Below, in pieces: positions 52,301 through 62,424 of a stretch of DNA of 64,000 nucleotides. The stretch comes from Gemmobacter sp. 24YEA27 (GTDB lineage: Bacteria > Pseudomonadota > Alphaproteobacteria > Rhodobacterales > Rhodobacteraceae), in NCBI RefSeq assembly GCF_030052995.1, contig NZ_JASJPW010000001.1:1050501-1114500 (forward strand), in the 5' to 3' direction. The notes below the pieces were generated by a model. That model saw only the letters and a list, made by a program, of their open reading frames with translations. It was not told the DNA's origin and ran no database searches. Made by a program: the position numbers and the translations under genes. The number at the start of each line of letters is the position of its first letter. The stretch's first letter is position 1.

Positions 52301-53518
52301 TCAGAGATCCATAAGCAGACGGCGCGGGTCTTCCAGCGCCTCTTTGACGCGGACGAGGAAGGTCACGGCGCCTTTGCCGTCGACGATGCGGTGATCATAG
52401 GAAAGCGCCAGATACATCATCGGGCGGATCACGATCTGGCCGCCCACGACGACCGGGCGATCCTGGATCTTGTGCATGCCGAGGATCCCGGATTGCGGCG
52501 GGTTCAGGATCGGCGAGGACATCAGCGAGCCGTAGACACCGCCATTCGAGATGGTGAAAGAGCCGCCCTGCATTTCCGCCATGGTCAGCTTGCCGTCCCG
52601 GGCGCGCAGACCAAGCTCGGCGATCTTCTTCTCGATCGCGGCAAAGCCCATCTGATCGGCGTCACGCACCACCGGCACGACAAGGCCCGTCGGCGTCCCG
52701 ACCGCCACGCCCATATGAACGTAGTTTTTATAGACGACATCGGTGCCGTCGATCTCGGCATTGACCTCGGGCACTTCTTTCAGGGCATGGGTGCAGGCCT
52801 TGACGAAGAAGGACATGAATCCGAGCTTGACGCCGTGCTTCTTCTCGAACTGGTCCTTATATTCGTTCCGCAGCTGCATGATCCCCGACATATCCACCTC
52901 ATTATAGGTGGTCAGCATGGCGGCGGTGTTCTGTGCGTCTTTCAACCGGCGCGCGATGGTCTGGCGCAGGCGGGTCATCTTGACGCGCTCTTCGCGCGCG
53001 GCGTCATCGGCAGGCACAGGCGCGCGTGGGATCGCGGCGGGCGCAGGCGCAGGCGCGACAGCAGCGGCCGCAGCGCCCGGGGCACCGGCCACGGCACGCG
53101 CCACGTCTTCCTTCATCACCCGGCCATCCTTGCCGGAAGCCTGGACCTGGTCACGGGTGAGCCCGGCTTCGGCCATGGCTTTCTTGGCCGAGGGCGCGTC
53201 TTCGACATCCTTGCCTGCCGGGGCGGGCGCGGCTTTCGGGGCCTCGGCTTTGGCAGCGGGGGCTGCAGCTGCGGCGCCGGCGGCACCTTCGCTCACGATC
53301 GCGAGACGCGCATTGGCGGCGACGGTCTCGCCTTCCTGGGCGATGATCTCGACCAGAACGCCGGCGACGGGCGAGGGGACCTCGACCGAAACCTTGTCGG
53401 TTTCGAGTTCGCAAAGCATCTCGTCCTGGGCCACCGTGTCACCGACCTTTTTGAACCAGGTGGAAACGGTTGCCTCGGACACGGATTCGCCGAGTGCGGG
53501 GACCATTACGTCAGTCAT
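52301..53518 (-). CDS. sucB: Dihydrolipoyllysine succinyltransferase (E2 of 2-oxoglutarate dehydrogenase)
   Basis: 405 residues. The lipoyl domain has the modified Lys42 in ETDKVSVEV. An Ala/Pro linker ([20 protein letters not shown]) and a peripheral subunit-binding domain ([20 protein letters not shown]) follow. The catalytic domain ends with the active-site motif [16 protein letters not shown]. It moves the succinyl group from SucA to CoA. It lies 83 bp downstream of sucA. Confidence 0.96.
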   Translation of the reverse strand: MTDVMVPALGESVSEATVSTWFKKVGDTVAQDEMLCELETDKVSVEVPSPVAGVLVEIIAQEGETVAANARLAIVSEGAAGAAAAAPAAKAEAPKAAPAPAGKDVEDAPSAKKAMAEAGLTRDQVQASGKDGRVMKEDVARAVAGAPGAAAAAVAPAPAPAAIPRAPVPADDAAREERVKMTRLRQTIARRLKDAQNTAAMLTTYNEVDMSGIMQLRNEYKDQFEKKHGVKLGFMSFFVKACTHALKEVPEVNAEIDGTDVVYKNYVHMGVAVGTPTGLVVPVVRDADQMGFAAIEKKIAELGLRARDGKLTMAEMQGGSFTISNGGVYGSLMSSPILNPPQSGILGMHKIQDRPVVVGGQIVIRPMMYLALSYDHRIVDGKGAVTFLVRVKEALEDPRRLLMDL

Positions 53519-53601
53519 CTTCTCAACTCCTTAGCCCCCTTGGTCTGGCGGGCATCAGTCAGATTTCGATTTCCCCGCGCGCGACCCGCGCGGGAGGAAA
53601 T

Positions 53602-56564
53602 TCAGTCAGCAAGCGCCGCAGAAACCAGGGCGGTCTGTTCGGCTTTGTGGCGGGAAGCCAGGCCAGTCGCGGGCGAGGCCGAGGCCACGCGGCCCGCATA
53701 GGCCGGGCGGGTGGTGGTGCCGCGCACGCGGGTCAGCAGCTGCTCCAGCTCCGGCTCGATAAAGGACCAGGCGCCCTGGTTCTTCGGCTCTTCCTGGCAC
53801 CAGACAAAATCGGCATGGGCGAAACGCGCCAGTTCGATCTGCAGGGCCACGGTCGGGACCGGGTAGATCTGTTCCAGGCGCAGCAGGTAGACGTCATCGA
53901 GACCGCGCGCATCGCGTTCCGCGAGCAGGTCGTAATAGACCTTGCCCGAAGAGATCACCACGCGGCGGATCTTGTCATCGGCCTGCAGTTTCGTTTCCGA
54001 ATTGCCCTTCTGCGCATCATCCCAGAGGACGCGATGGAAGGTCGAGCCATCGGTGAAATCTTCAGCCTTCGAGATCGCCATCGGGTGGCGCAGCAAGGAT
54101 TTCGGCGTCATCAGGATCAGCGGCTTGCGGAAATCGCGGTGCAGCTGGCGGCGCAGGATGTGGAAATAGTTCGCGGGCGTGGTGCAGTTCGCCACGATCC
54201 AGTTTTCCTCGGCCGAGAGCTGGAGGAAGCGTTCCAGGCGCGCGGAAGAGTGTTCCGGCCCCTGGCCCTCGAACCCATGTGGCAAGAGAACCACAAGACC
54301 CGACATCCGCAGCCATTTGCTCTCGCCCGAGTTCACGAACTGGTCGAACATGATCTGCGCGCCATTGGCGAAATCGCCGAATTGCGCTTCCCAGAGCGTC
54401 AGGGCGTTTGGCTCTGACAGCGAGTAGCCATATTCAAAGCCCAGGACCGCATATTCCGAGAGCATCGAATCGATGACCTCATAGCGGGCCTGGCCGGCGC
54501 GGATATGGTTCAGCGGATAGTACCGTTCCTCGGTCGACTGGTCGACGATGCCGGAATGGCGCTGCGAGAAGGTGCCGCGGGTGCAGTCCTGGCCCGAGAG
54601 ACGGACCGGGAAGCCCTCGACCTGAAGCGAGCCGAAGGCCAGCGCCTCGGCGGTGGCCCAGTCAAAGCCCTCGCCGGTCTCGAACATCTTCTTCTTGGCC
54701 TCGAACAGCCGCGTGATCGTCTTATGGGCGTCAAAGCCCTCGGGCAGGCGCGTCAGCGCGGTGCCGATTTCCTGGAAGGTTTCGGGTTTGATCCATGTCT
54801 CGCCGCGCTGGTAATTGTCGGCGCCAGGCCGGCTCATGGATTTCCAGCGCCCGTCCAGCCAGTCGGCCTTGTTGGGTTTGTAATCCTTGCCGGCCTCGAA
54901 TTCCTCATTCAGATGAGCCTGGAAGGCGGCTTTCATATCCTCGATCTCACCCTCAGGGATGAGGCCGTCTTTCACCAGACGCTCGGTATAAAGCTGCAGC
55001 GTGGTCTTTTGCTTGCGGATGTTTTTATACATCGCCGGGTTGGTGAACATCGGCTCGTCGCCTTCGTTGTGACCAAAGCGGCGGTAGCAGAAGATGTCCA
55101 GAACCACGTCTTTGTGGAACTTCTGGCGGAATTCGGTCGCGATGCGCGCGGCATGGACCACGGCCTCGGGGTCATCCCCGTTCACGTGGAAGATCGGCGC
55201 CTCGACCATCAGCGCGATATCGGTGGGATAGGGCGAGGTGCGCGAGAAATGCGGCGCGGTCGTAAACCCGATCTGGTTGTTCACGATGATATGGATACAG
55301 CCGCCGGTGCGGTGGCCCCGGATGCCCGAGAGTTGCAGACATTCCGCCACCACGCCCTGGCCGCGAAAGCCGCGTCGCCATGCAGGAGGATCGGCAGCAC
55401 GGCCACACGTTCGGCCACGTCATTCAGCTGGTCCTGTTTCGCGCGGACCTTGCCGAGGACGACGGGGTTCACGGCCTCCAGGTGCGAGGGGTTCGCGGTC
55501 AGCGAGAGGTGGACGGTGTTGCCGTCAAACGTCCGGTCCGAGGAGGCACCGAGGTGATATTTCACATCGCCCGAGCCGTCGACATCTTCGGGCTTGAAGC
55601 TGCCGCCCTGGAATTCGTTGAAGATGGCGCGGTAGGGTTTCGCCAGCACATTGGCGAGAATGTTCAGACGTCCCCGATGCGGCATGCCGATGACGATGTC
55701 TTTCACACCCAGCTGACCACCGCGCTTGATGATCTGCTCCATCGCGGGGATCAGCGCCTCGCCGCCATCAAGGCCGAACCGCTTGGTCCCCATATATTTC
55801 ACATGGAGGAATTTCTCATAGCCCTCGGCCTCGACCAGCTTATTGAGGATGGCGCGGCGGCCCTCGCGGGTGAAGGCGATTTCTTTGCCGTAACCCTCGA
55901 TCCGCTCTTTCAGCCAGGCCGATTCCTCTGGGTTCGAGATATGCATGTATTGCAGCGCGAAAGTGCCACAATAGGTGCGTTTCAGGATGTCGGTGATCTG
56001 GCGCATCGAGGCATGGGTCAGCCCGAGCACATTGTCGAGGAAGATCGGGCGGTCGAGATCGGCCTCGGAGAACCCGTAAGAGGCAGGGTCAAGCTCGGGA
56101 TGGTTGCTCTCATCGCGCATGTTCAGCGGGTCGAGATCGGCGGCGAGGTGGCCGCGGATCCGGTAGGCGCGGATGATCATCAGCGCGCGGATCGAGTCGA
56201 TCACGGCGCGTTGCAGCTGGGCCTCGGTCAGATTGACGCCCTGATCCTGCGCCTTGGCCGCGATTTTTGATCCCGCAGCTTTCGCGTCTTTCGCCTGAGA
56301 CGCCGGCCATTCGCCGGTCAGCGCGGCGGTCAGATCGTCCACCGGCTGTGGCGGCCAGTCGGCGCGCGCCCAGGACGGGCCGGCGGCGGCCTTTCTCGCA
56401 TCGGCCTCGCTGTCACCAAGCGCGCGGAAGAATTCTGCCCAGGCGGCATCGACCGAATTCGGGTCAGCCGCATAACGCGCCTGAAGCTGGTCGATGTAAT
56501 CGGCATTGGCCCCGTCCATGAAAGACGAGGCATTGAAAGCGGCGGTGGGGGACTGGTCGGTCAT
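53602..56564 (-). CDS. sucA: 2-Oxoglutarate dehydrogenase E1 (SucA), reading frame interrupted by a single-base gap
   Basis: The N-terminal half (MTDQSPTAAFNASSFMDGAN, through the MPHRGRLNILANVLAKPYRA block) reads correctly to LPILLHGDAAFA near 55363. The expected continuation, GQGVVAECLQLSGIRGHRTG, is found in another frame, and from there to 53602 the protein is normal (EGDEPMFTNPAMYKNIRKQK, LVVLLPHGFEGQGPEHSSAR). Adding one G at about 55360–55364 (TTCGCG-GCCAGG on the minus strand) restores one reading frame of about 987 codons. The thiamine-dependent enzyme decarboxylates 2-oxoglutarate. Both halves are well conserved, so a base-calling error is likelier than a true pseudogene. The start overlaps the DUF805 stop (ATGA). 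Confidence 0.9.
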
Positions 56565-56926
56565 GACTGGACCTCGGAGGAGTTGGGACCGTAACGGTTG
56601 GGACCGGGCGAGGATGGCAGCGCCATATGCCCGAAGAGAGAGGCGCCGGCGAGAAGCCCGGTTGGCGGATGGATATCGGCGGGATTGGTATCGCTGTCGG
56701 CCAGTCTGCGGGCCGAGACGGCTGCAATCGGCAAAAGCGTCAATGCCGCAAGGCCCAGGCTTTGCGGCAGAGTGATATCGGGGACAGTGCCGTGCAGAAG
56801 CGCGAATGCAGTTACGGGCATTGCGAGGCCGGGCAACAGGAACACCCGCCATTCGGAGCGGGAAGCCCGCCCCGAAAACCGGAAAGACCGCAGGAAGCTG
56901 GTCTTTATGGCCTGCGCCAGTCGCAT
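56561..56926 (-). CDS. DUF805-like membrane protein between sucD and sucA
   Basis: 121 residues. The N-terminal FSGRASRSEWRVFLLPGLAM is the DUF805 signature. Two or three hydrophobic segments follow (LPGLAMPVTAFALLHG, SLGLAALTLLPIAAVSARRL). It begins 2 bp after the sucD stop and overlaps the sucA start by 4 bp, so it is firmly embedded in the TCA operon. Function unknown. Confidence 0.72.
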   Translation of the reverse strand: MRLAQAIKTSFLRSFRFSGRASRSEWRVFLLPGLAMPVTAFALLHGTVPDITLPQSLGLAALTLLPIAAVSARRLADSDTNPADIHPPTGLLAGASLFGHMALPSSPGPNRYGPNSSEVQS

Positions 56927-56928
56927 GA

Positions 56929-57813
56929 TCAGCCCTTGATTGCTTTCAGCACAGCCTCGCCCAGCGTCGCGGGGCTGTCTGCCACCACGATGCCTGCGCT
57001 CAGCATGGCCTCGATTTTCGATTCCGCGTCACCTTTGCCGCCTGCGACGATCGCACCGGCATGACCCATGCGGCGCCCGGGAGGGGCGGTGCGGCCGGCG
57101 ATGAAGCCAGCGGTCGGCTTCCAGCGGCCCTTTTTCTTCTCATCCGCCAGGAATTGCGCAGCTTCCTCTTCGGCGGAACCACCGATTTCGCCGATCATGA
57201 TGATCGAATGGGTCTCAGGATCCGCGAGGAACATTTCCAAAACGTCAAGATGCTCGGTGCCCTTGATCGGGTCGCCGCCGATGCCGACAGCCGAAGACTG
57301 GCCGAGGCCGACATCGGTGGTCTGCTTCACCGCTTCATAGGTAAGCGTGCCCGAACGCGAAACAACACCCACTGAGCCGACCGAGAAGATATTGCCGGGC
57401 ATGATGCCGATTTTGCATTGCGAGGGCGTCATGACGCCAGGGCAGTTCGGCCCGATCAGGCGCGATTTCGAGTTAATCAGCGCGCGCTTGACCTTCATCA
57501 TGTCGAGAACCGGGATGCCCTCGGTGATCGCCACGATCAGCGGGATCTCGGCATCGATCGCTTCGAGGATCGAATCCGCTGCGAAGGGCGGCGGCACATA
57601 GATCACGGTCGCATCGGCGCCGGTCTTTTCGACCGCATCATGGACCGAGTCGAAAACCGGCAGACCGAGGTGGCTTGAACCACCTTTGCCCGGGGTCACA
57701 CCGCCGACCATTTTCGTGCCATAGGCAATCGCCTGCTCGGTGTGGAAGGTGCCCTGCGAGCCGGTGATGCCCTGGCAGATGACCTTGGTGGTATTGTTGA
57801 TCAGAACGGCCAT
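56929..57813 (-). CDS. sucD: Succinyl-CoA synthetase alpha subunit
   Basis: 294 residues. The CoA-binding N-terminal domain has [20 protein letters not shown]. The phospho-accepting His is in the block [15 protein letters not shown], and [10 protein letters not shown] is conserved. With SucC it interconverts succinyl-CoA and succinate with GTP or ATP formation. Unusually, sucC is not directly adjacent: two small envelope-protein genes lie between. Confidence 0.96.
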   Translation of the reverse strand: MAVLINNTTKVICQGITGSQGTFHTEQAIAYGTKMVGGVTPGKGGSSHLGLPVFDSVHDAVEKTGADATVIYVPPPFAADSILEAIDAEIPLIVAITEGIPVLDMMKVKRALINSKSRLIGPNCPGVMTPSQCKIGIMPGNIFSVGSVGVVSRSGTLTYEAVKQTTDVGLGQSSAVGIGGDPIKGTEHLDVLEMFLADPETHSIIMIGEIGGSAEEEAAQFLADEKKKGRWKPTAGFIAGRTAPPGRRMGHAGAIVAGGKGDAESKIEAMLSAGIVVADSPATLGEAVLKAIKG

Positions 57814-57910
57814 CCGGGCCTCCTTGAAGGTAACTTTTTGCAGATGTCGGCCTGGACGGACCAGGATGACGCATGTTCTTCGCTTTTGCCCGGCCTGCCT
57901 CAGGCCGGGA

Positions 57911-58180
57911 TTACTTTGCGGTGCCGACCGCGATCATGGCGGCATTACCCGCCTGATACATGTCGTATTTCGCATCATAGCTGTTGCGTGTGGCCGTGCG
58001 GCTGTCGCGGGTCGGGCAGGTGATGATGATCTCGCGCCCGTCGACACGGCCCGCCTTTGCCATCTCTGCCTGCTCCTGGCAGACAGTAATGGGGTCGTTC
58101 TCCGGCGTCGCGTAACCGCCGCTGCACGCCGCAAGGGCGGACAGAAGAACGAGAGCAGGCACGGTCAGTCTGATGCGCAT
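57911..58180 (-). CDS. Small lipoprotein between sucC and sucD
   Basis: 89 residues. [21 protein letters not shown] gives a lipobox (LAAC) with Cys19 as the lipidation site. The mature part is charged and contains two further cysteines (TVCQEQ, ITCPTR). No family recognised. It follows the secreted gene at 58234 by 53 bp on the same strand. Confidence 0.7.
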   Translation of the reverse strand: MRIRLTVPALVLLSALAACSGGYATPENDPITVCQEQAEMAKAGRVDGREIIITCPTRDSRTATRNSYDAKYDMYQAGNAAMIAVGTAK

Positions 58181-58233
58181 CTGATTGCTTCCTTACTGTA
58201 AACTCATTCTGCGGGTCCTGACCCGGAGGGCCA

Positions 58234-58758
58234 CTAATCGGTCTGGGCCCACATGAAACTCACGCCACTGGTGTCTGCGGACGTACAGGTGGGGTCATTG
58301 CCCGAAGAGGTGACTTCTGCCCGCAGGCCGTCATTCTGCAGGTCGAACGAGAGACAGCCGTCTTCGCCGGTCTCTTCCACCGACGTCTGTCCCCCCGCCG
58401 CGATGACCGCCGACAAAAGCGCCGCCGCCCGGTCAGAGCCGATGGTTTCCGATTGCACGAGGCAATAGCCGCCATCGCTCCAGGTCAGGGCGTAGATTTC
58501 CTCGGGGCCGGCGATTTCAGAGAAACCGGCCTCGTCATCGGTTTCGACATCCCAGCCTGCGGCCCGGAACGCTTCGGTCGCCTGATTGCCGGCGCCGCCA
58601 AGCGACAGACAGGTGGCATAGGCGGCCTGCAAAAGATCCTCGCCCTGCGCGGTCGCGAGCGCCGCAGCGGGTGCTGCGTTCCCGGCCAGTGCAGGCCGGG
58701 CCACCGGGGCGAAAAGCAGTGTGAAAGCCAGAAGACAGCGGATCATGGCGCGGCTCAT
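58234..58758 (-). CDS. Secreted hypothetical protein between sucC and sucD
   Basis: 174 residues. The signal peptide [20 protein letters not shown] ends near RPALAG; GGAGG lies upstream of the start. The mature part has four cysteines ([30 protein letters not shown]) and a Trp/Gly-rich beta pattern. No family recognised. It lies within the suc gene block, so it shares TCA-gene transcription unless a promoter is hidden in the 147-bp gap after sucC. Confidence 0.7.
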   Translation of the reverse strand: MSRAMIRCLLAFTLLFAPVARPALAGNAAPAAALATAQGEDLLQAAYATCLSLGGAGNQATEAFRAAGWDVETDDEAGFSEIAGPEEIYALTWSDGGYCLVQSETIGSDRAAALLSAVIAAGGQTSVEETGEDGCLSFDLQNDGLRAEVTSSGNDPTCTSADTSGVSFMWAQTD

Positions 58759-58830
58759 TCCTCCAGGTCGATTATGGCTCTTGGTCCTGCCGTTCCCGGC
58801 CCGCCTTGTCGAAACCGGCGATCAGCATGG

Positions 58831-58848
58831 CCCCGGCGAAAGCCGGGG
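58831..58848. terminator. Short GC hairpin after sucC
   Basis: CCCCGGC-GAAA-GCCGGGG, a 7-bp perfect stem closed by a GAAA (TTTC on the other strand) loop, 58 bp past the sucC stop. No T-tract follows, so it is more likely an mRNA-stabilising or attenuating stem than a full terminator. Confidence 0.5.
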
Positions 58849-58905
58849 TTCTGGCGCAGGCTTCGGCGCAAAGGGCAAGGTTTCGGGCCATCGCGCGCAT
58901 CGGGA

Positions 58906-60099
58906 TCAGCCCTTGACCGCCTTGACGATCTTTTCTGCGGCATCCGACAGATCATCGGCAGCGATCACATTGAGACCGCTGTCATTGATGATCTTCTTGC
59001 CAAGATCGACATTGGTGCCTTCAAGACGAACCACCAGCGGCACCTTCAGCCCGACCTCTTTCACCGCCGCAATCACGCCCTCGGCGATGATGTCGCAGCG
59101 CATGATGCCGCCGAAGATGTTCACAAGGATGCCTTTGACGTTCGGGTCAGAGGTGATGATCTTGAAAGCCTCGGTCACTTTCTCTTTGGTGGCGCCGCCG
59201 CCGACATCAAGGAAGTTCGCCGGTTCCGCGCCGTAAAGCTTGATGATGTCCATCGTCGCCATGGCAAGGCCTGCGCCATTCACCATGCAGCCGATTTCCC
59301 CATCGAGCGCGATATAGTTCAGATCGAATTTCGACGCTTCGAGTTCCTTCGGATCTTCCTCGGATTCGTCGCGCAACGCGGCGATATCGGCATGGCGGTA
59401 GATCGCATTGCCGTCAAAGCCCATCTTGGCATCAAGCAACTTGAGATTGCCGTCGGTCATCACAACCAGCGGGTTGATCTCGAGCATGTCCATGTCTTTG
59501 TCGATGAAGAGCTTATAGAGGTTCTTCACGATGCCGACGGCCTGCTTGACCTGCGCGCCCTTCAGGCCAAGCGCGAAAGCGACGCGGCGGCCGTGAAAAT
59601 CCTGCAGTCCGGTGGCCGGATCGACGGTGATGGTGTGGATTTTCTCGGGCGTCGAATGCGCGACCTCTTCGATATCCATGCCGCCTTCGGTCGAGGCCAC
59701 GATCGAAATGCGCGAGGTCTGGCGGTCGATCAGCAGCGCAAGATACAGCTCGCGCTCGATGTCGGAACCGTCTTCGATATAGATGCGGTTGACCTGTTTG
59801 CCGGCCGGGCCGGTCTGAATCGTGACCAGCGTGCGTCCGAGCATCTGACGCGCGAATTCAGCGGCTTCTTCCACCGATTTCGCGAGGCGCACACCGCCCT
59901 TGTCACCGGCTTCCGGCTCCACGAATTTGCCCTTGCCGCGACCGCCGGCATGGATCTGCGACTTTACGACCCAGAGCGGCCCGTCCAGCTCGCCTGCGGC
60001 GGTCTTGGCGTCTTCCGCTTTCAGGACGACACGCCCATCGGAAACCGGGATGCCATAGGACCGGAGAAGCGCCTTGGCCTGATATTCGTGGATGTTCAT
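58906..60099 (-). CDS. sucC: Succinyl-CoA synthetase beta subunit
   Basis: 397 residues from ATG 60099 ([20 protein letters not shown]). The ATP-grasp domain shows [19 protein letters not shown] and the Gly-rich [18 protein letters not shown] near residue 320. It is the first gene of the minus-strand succinate block. Upstream, at 60211–60272, are three evenly spaced GTGATCAC palindromes and a GTTGCAAC element, indicating specific transcriptional control. Confidence 0.96.
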   Translation of the reverse strand: MNIHEYQAKALLRSYGIPVSDGRVVLKAEDAKTAAGELDGPLWVVKSQIHAGGRGKGKFVEPEAGDKGGVRLAKSVEEAAEFARQMLGRTLVTIQTGPAGKQVNRIYIEDGSDIERELYLALLIDRQTSRISIVASTEGGMDIEEVAHSTPEKIHTITVDPATGLQDFHGRRVAFALGLKGAQVKQAVGIVKNLYKLFIDKDMDMLEINPLVVMTDGNLKLLDAKMGFDGNAIYRHADIAALRDESEEDPKELEASKFDLNYIALDGEIGCMVNGAGLAMATMDIIKLYGAEPANFLDVGGGATKEKVTEAFKIITSDPNVKGILVNIFGGIMRCDIIAEGVIAAVKEVGLKVPLVVRLEGTNVDLGKKIINDSGLNVIAADDLSDAAEKIVKAVKG

Positions 60100-60210
60100 G
60101 GGGCCGTATTCCCGTATTCGGTGATGATCTGGCGCAGTTCTGGCACGGATCATCCGGCCTGGCCAATCCTATCCGCCCGCATCCGGGATATAAGGCGAAA
60201 ATCCGCGCTT

Positions 60211-60272
60211 TGTGATCACGAATTTTCTGGCTGTGATCACAGAATTTCAGCCGTGATCACATTTGTTGCAAC
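60211..60272. promoter_or_regulatory. Triple GTGATCAC sites and GTTGCAAC palindrome upstream of sucC
   Basis: TGTGATCACG (60211–60220), TGTGATCACA (60232–60241) and CGTGATCACA (60252–60261) are spaced 21 and 20 bp apart, about two helical turns, so a regulator would bind on one DNA face. GTTGCAAC follows at 60265–60272. Related elements lie upstream of icd (TGTGATCACA at 47201 and GTGCAACT repeats at 47085). Confidence 0.8.
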
Positions 60273-60328
60273 TGTCGGGAATCAAGGGCGTGACAGAGTC
60301 GCAGGCCGCGTGATTCGTGTTAGCGGCA

Positions 60329-61521
60329 TCAGTTGAACAGCACCGCGAAAAGTACGGCATCGCCCTGCATCAGCCGCTCAAAGTCCGACCAGGCCTGGCC
60401 CGACATCACCACGCCTTTCTCAGCATAGGGCAGCAGCGCTTCGCCCTGGATCATCCCGATCAGATCCACCTTCGGCGGCGCCTCGAACAGCTTTTTCAGG
60501 CTGATCCCGGCCTCGGCCCCATAGCGCCAATGCGGCATCAGGATCTCACCTTTCAGGAGCTTTTCGGCATCGGCCAGCACCGCCTGCCATTGTGCGGCGG
60601 TGCCCGGCGGCAGCTGCAGCCCAAGCGCCGAGAGCTGCTTCTCATTCGGGATCCATTCGCGGTCATTATCGGTCTCAGCCTCGACGAGAGTCCAGAAGCG
60701 GCGGTTCTCTTCAATCATCGCGAGGAAATGGCCATGGGCTTTGGCGGCAAGGGCGGCATCGGGCTCCTGGGCCAGGGCCTGAAGGATGATCGTGACCCGG
60801 TCGACCTGATTGCCGAACATCATATCCCAGGCATTGGGGGGCGGGGTGTCCCCCAAAGTGCATGCATGTCGCGGGTCGATTGCAGGATGCGATCGGTCGC
60901 CGGACCGGGGTCATAGGCCTGGAAGACCGTGGCCGTCCCGGAAATCAGATGCGTATAGGCCGTAAGCCAGGCGGAGTCGGATCCATCGAAACGGATGACG
61001 ATCTGGCCGGCTTCGGGGGCCATGCCCCAGAGGCCGAGCGCTTCCACCGCGACATCCGCAATGGCTTCGCCCGGATCGCGCTGGCCATTCGCGTTGATGT
61101 CGAACCACAGATCGGCGAGGTCGATCTCGAGCCCGAAATCGCGGTTCCCGACCTGGTCAAGGGCTGCGCGGGCCTCGTCCATTCCCGTGGTGATACCAGC
61201 GATCAGTGTGGTGATGTCCTGGCCCCGGATCTCACGCGCCTCCGGGTTGGGCGGGATCGGGAGGCGCAGGATCGGAAGCTCGGACCAGTCCGCCTCCAGC
61301 CCCACCTGCCACCGAAGTTGCAGCGCCTGCTCGACGGCGCCGAGGAAGCGCAGCCCGGCCAGCGCAAAGGCCTCTTCCCCGGTCGGCGCGTTCAGCGCCG
61401 CAAGCCGGGATTGCGTGGCCTGGATCCCCTTGTCGCGGATCTCATGCGACAGATCGAGTGGCCCGGCAAAGGCGAGGCCAGGCATCAGCGAAAGCAGAGT
61501 GGCACAAAGAAAGCGGTGCAT
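60329..61521 (-). CDS. Secreted hypothetical protein, frame interrupted by a single-base gap
   Basis: ATG 61521 follows GGAGG, and the signal peptide is MHRFLCATLLSLMPGLAFAG. The first frame runs to RILQSTRDMHALWG near 60857 and then drifts. The continuation DTPPPNAWDMMFGNQVDRVT, in another frame, runs to 60329. One extra G in the five-G tract on the minus strand at about 60853–60857 joins them into roughly 397 residues. A Ca-site-like DINANGQRDPGE loop is present near residue 165. No family recognised; similar secreted proteins may be common in Rhodobacteraceae. The single-base gap in a homopolymer suggests a sequencing error. Confidence 0.7.
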
Positions 61522-61661
61522 GGGGACCTCCGGTATTGCGGTGAAAAGGATGCGGAGGGGGGAGAGGGCGGTCAAGAGGCGCTGCAGGCCACCCGGGGTG
61601 CGGAATTCCCAACGTTCGAAAGAGAGGGGGCCTGCCCCCTCGCGGCTATGCCGCTCACCCC

Positions 61662-61729
61662 GGGGATATTTAAGGACAGATGAAAAGGCGAAGAGAGAGT
61701 GCCGATTTCATCTGTCCTTAAATATCCCC
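61662..61729. repeat. Perfect 24-bp inverted repeat of the GGGGATATTT family
   Basis: The left arm 61662–61685 begins GGGGATATTTAAGG and ends ATGAAA. The right arm 61706–61729 is its exact reverse complement. The loop is 20 bp. It is preceded by a GGGGGCCTGCCCCC stem (61627–61640). The same 24-mer occurs once at 38427–38450. It lies between two minus-strand genes. Confidence 0.85.
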
Positions 61730-61749
61730 GCCGGAGGCTTCCTCAGATG

Positions 61750-62424
61750 TCAGGAGCCGCGGGGGTCGAGCACTGCGAGGGCCTGGCCGCGGGGCAACAG
61801 GTCTTCCCGCCAGCGGATCGAGAAACCAGCTGCCTCAGCATCTGCTGCGATATCGGCGCTGCTGCGATGCCAGGGCGGGCGGTTTGGATGGGTTACCACG
61901 CCGTCGCGCTGGCGGAACGGGCCGGTGTGATCTGCGGGGGCGAGGAAGACGGTCAGCATGAGCTTGCGCAGCGCGGGGAAGCGATGGCGCAGGTTTTTCA
62001 GCGCAGGCAGCAGGGGGGCGGCGGGCAGATGGGTAAAGACGCCCCAGCACAGCGCGAAGGTGATGGTTTCCGGCAGGCCCGGGAAGCGGAAGGAATTGTC
62101 CTCAATCAGCTGTTCTTCGGGCAGGCGCGATCGGGCTTCGGGCGTCAGCTCCTCCGCATAGCCGCGCAACATCAGCGCACGGGAGGCATCGGTGCCCCAG
62201 TAATGGCCGGGGTCGAGCCAGGGCACCAGCATATGGCCAAGCCTGAGGCAGCCGCAGCCGATATCGAGGAAATGATCCTGCCGCGTGAGCCCCTCATCAA
62301 GGATCACCTGCATCTGATGCAGCGCGGTTTCTTCCCAGCGGCCGCCGACGATGTCGCGGTGTTTGCCACGCGCCAGCGCATCCTCGTAGAAGCCAGGCTT
62401 CAGATAGGGCGAGGCGAGGGTCAT
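61750..62424 (-). CDS. SAM-dependent class I methyltransferase
   Basis: 224 residues from ATG 62424 (MTLASPYLKPGFYEDALARG). SAM-binding motif I is FLDIGCGCLRLGHML, followed by GTDASRALM (acidic strand 2) and a post-motif FALCWGVFTHLPAAPLLPAL. The substrate is unknown. It overlaps the peptidase T stop by 4 bp, so the two are coupled. A repeat copy follows its stop. Confidence 0.78.
   Translation of the reverse strand: MTLASPYLKPGFYEDALARGKHRDIVGGRWEETALHQMQVILDEGLTRQDHFLDIGCGCLRLGHMLVPWLDPGHYWGTDASRALMLRGYAEELTPEARSRLPEEQLIEDNSFRFPGLPETITFALCWGVFTHLPAAPLLPALKNLRHRFPALRKLMLTVFLAPADHTGPFRQRDGVVTHPNRPPWHRSSADIAADAEAAGFSIRWREDLLPRGQALAVLDPRGS

Noticed and set aside
58772..58900. 42-codon ORF ([20 protein letters not shown]…) between sucC and the secreted gene
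   Set aside because: It is built across a GC hairpin (58831–58848), has only a weak ribosome binding site, and resembles no family.
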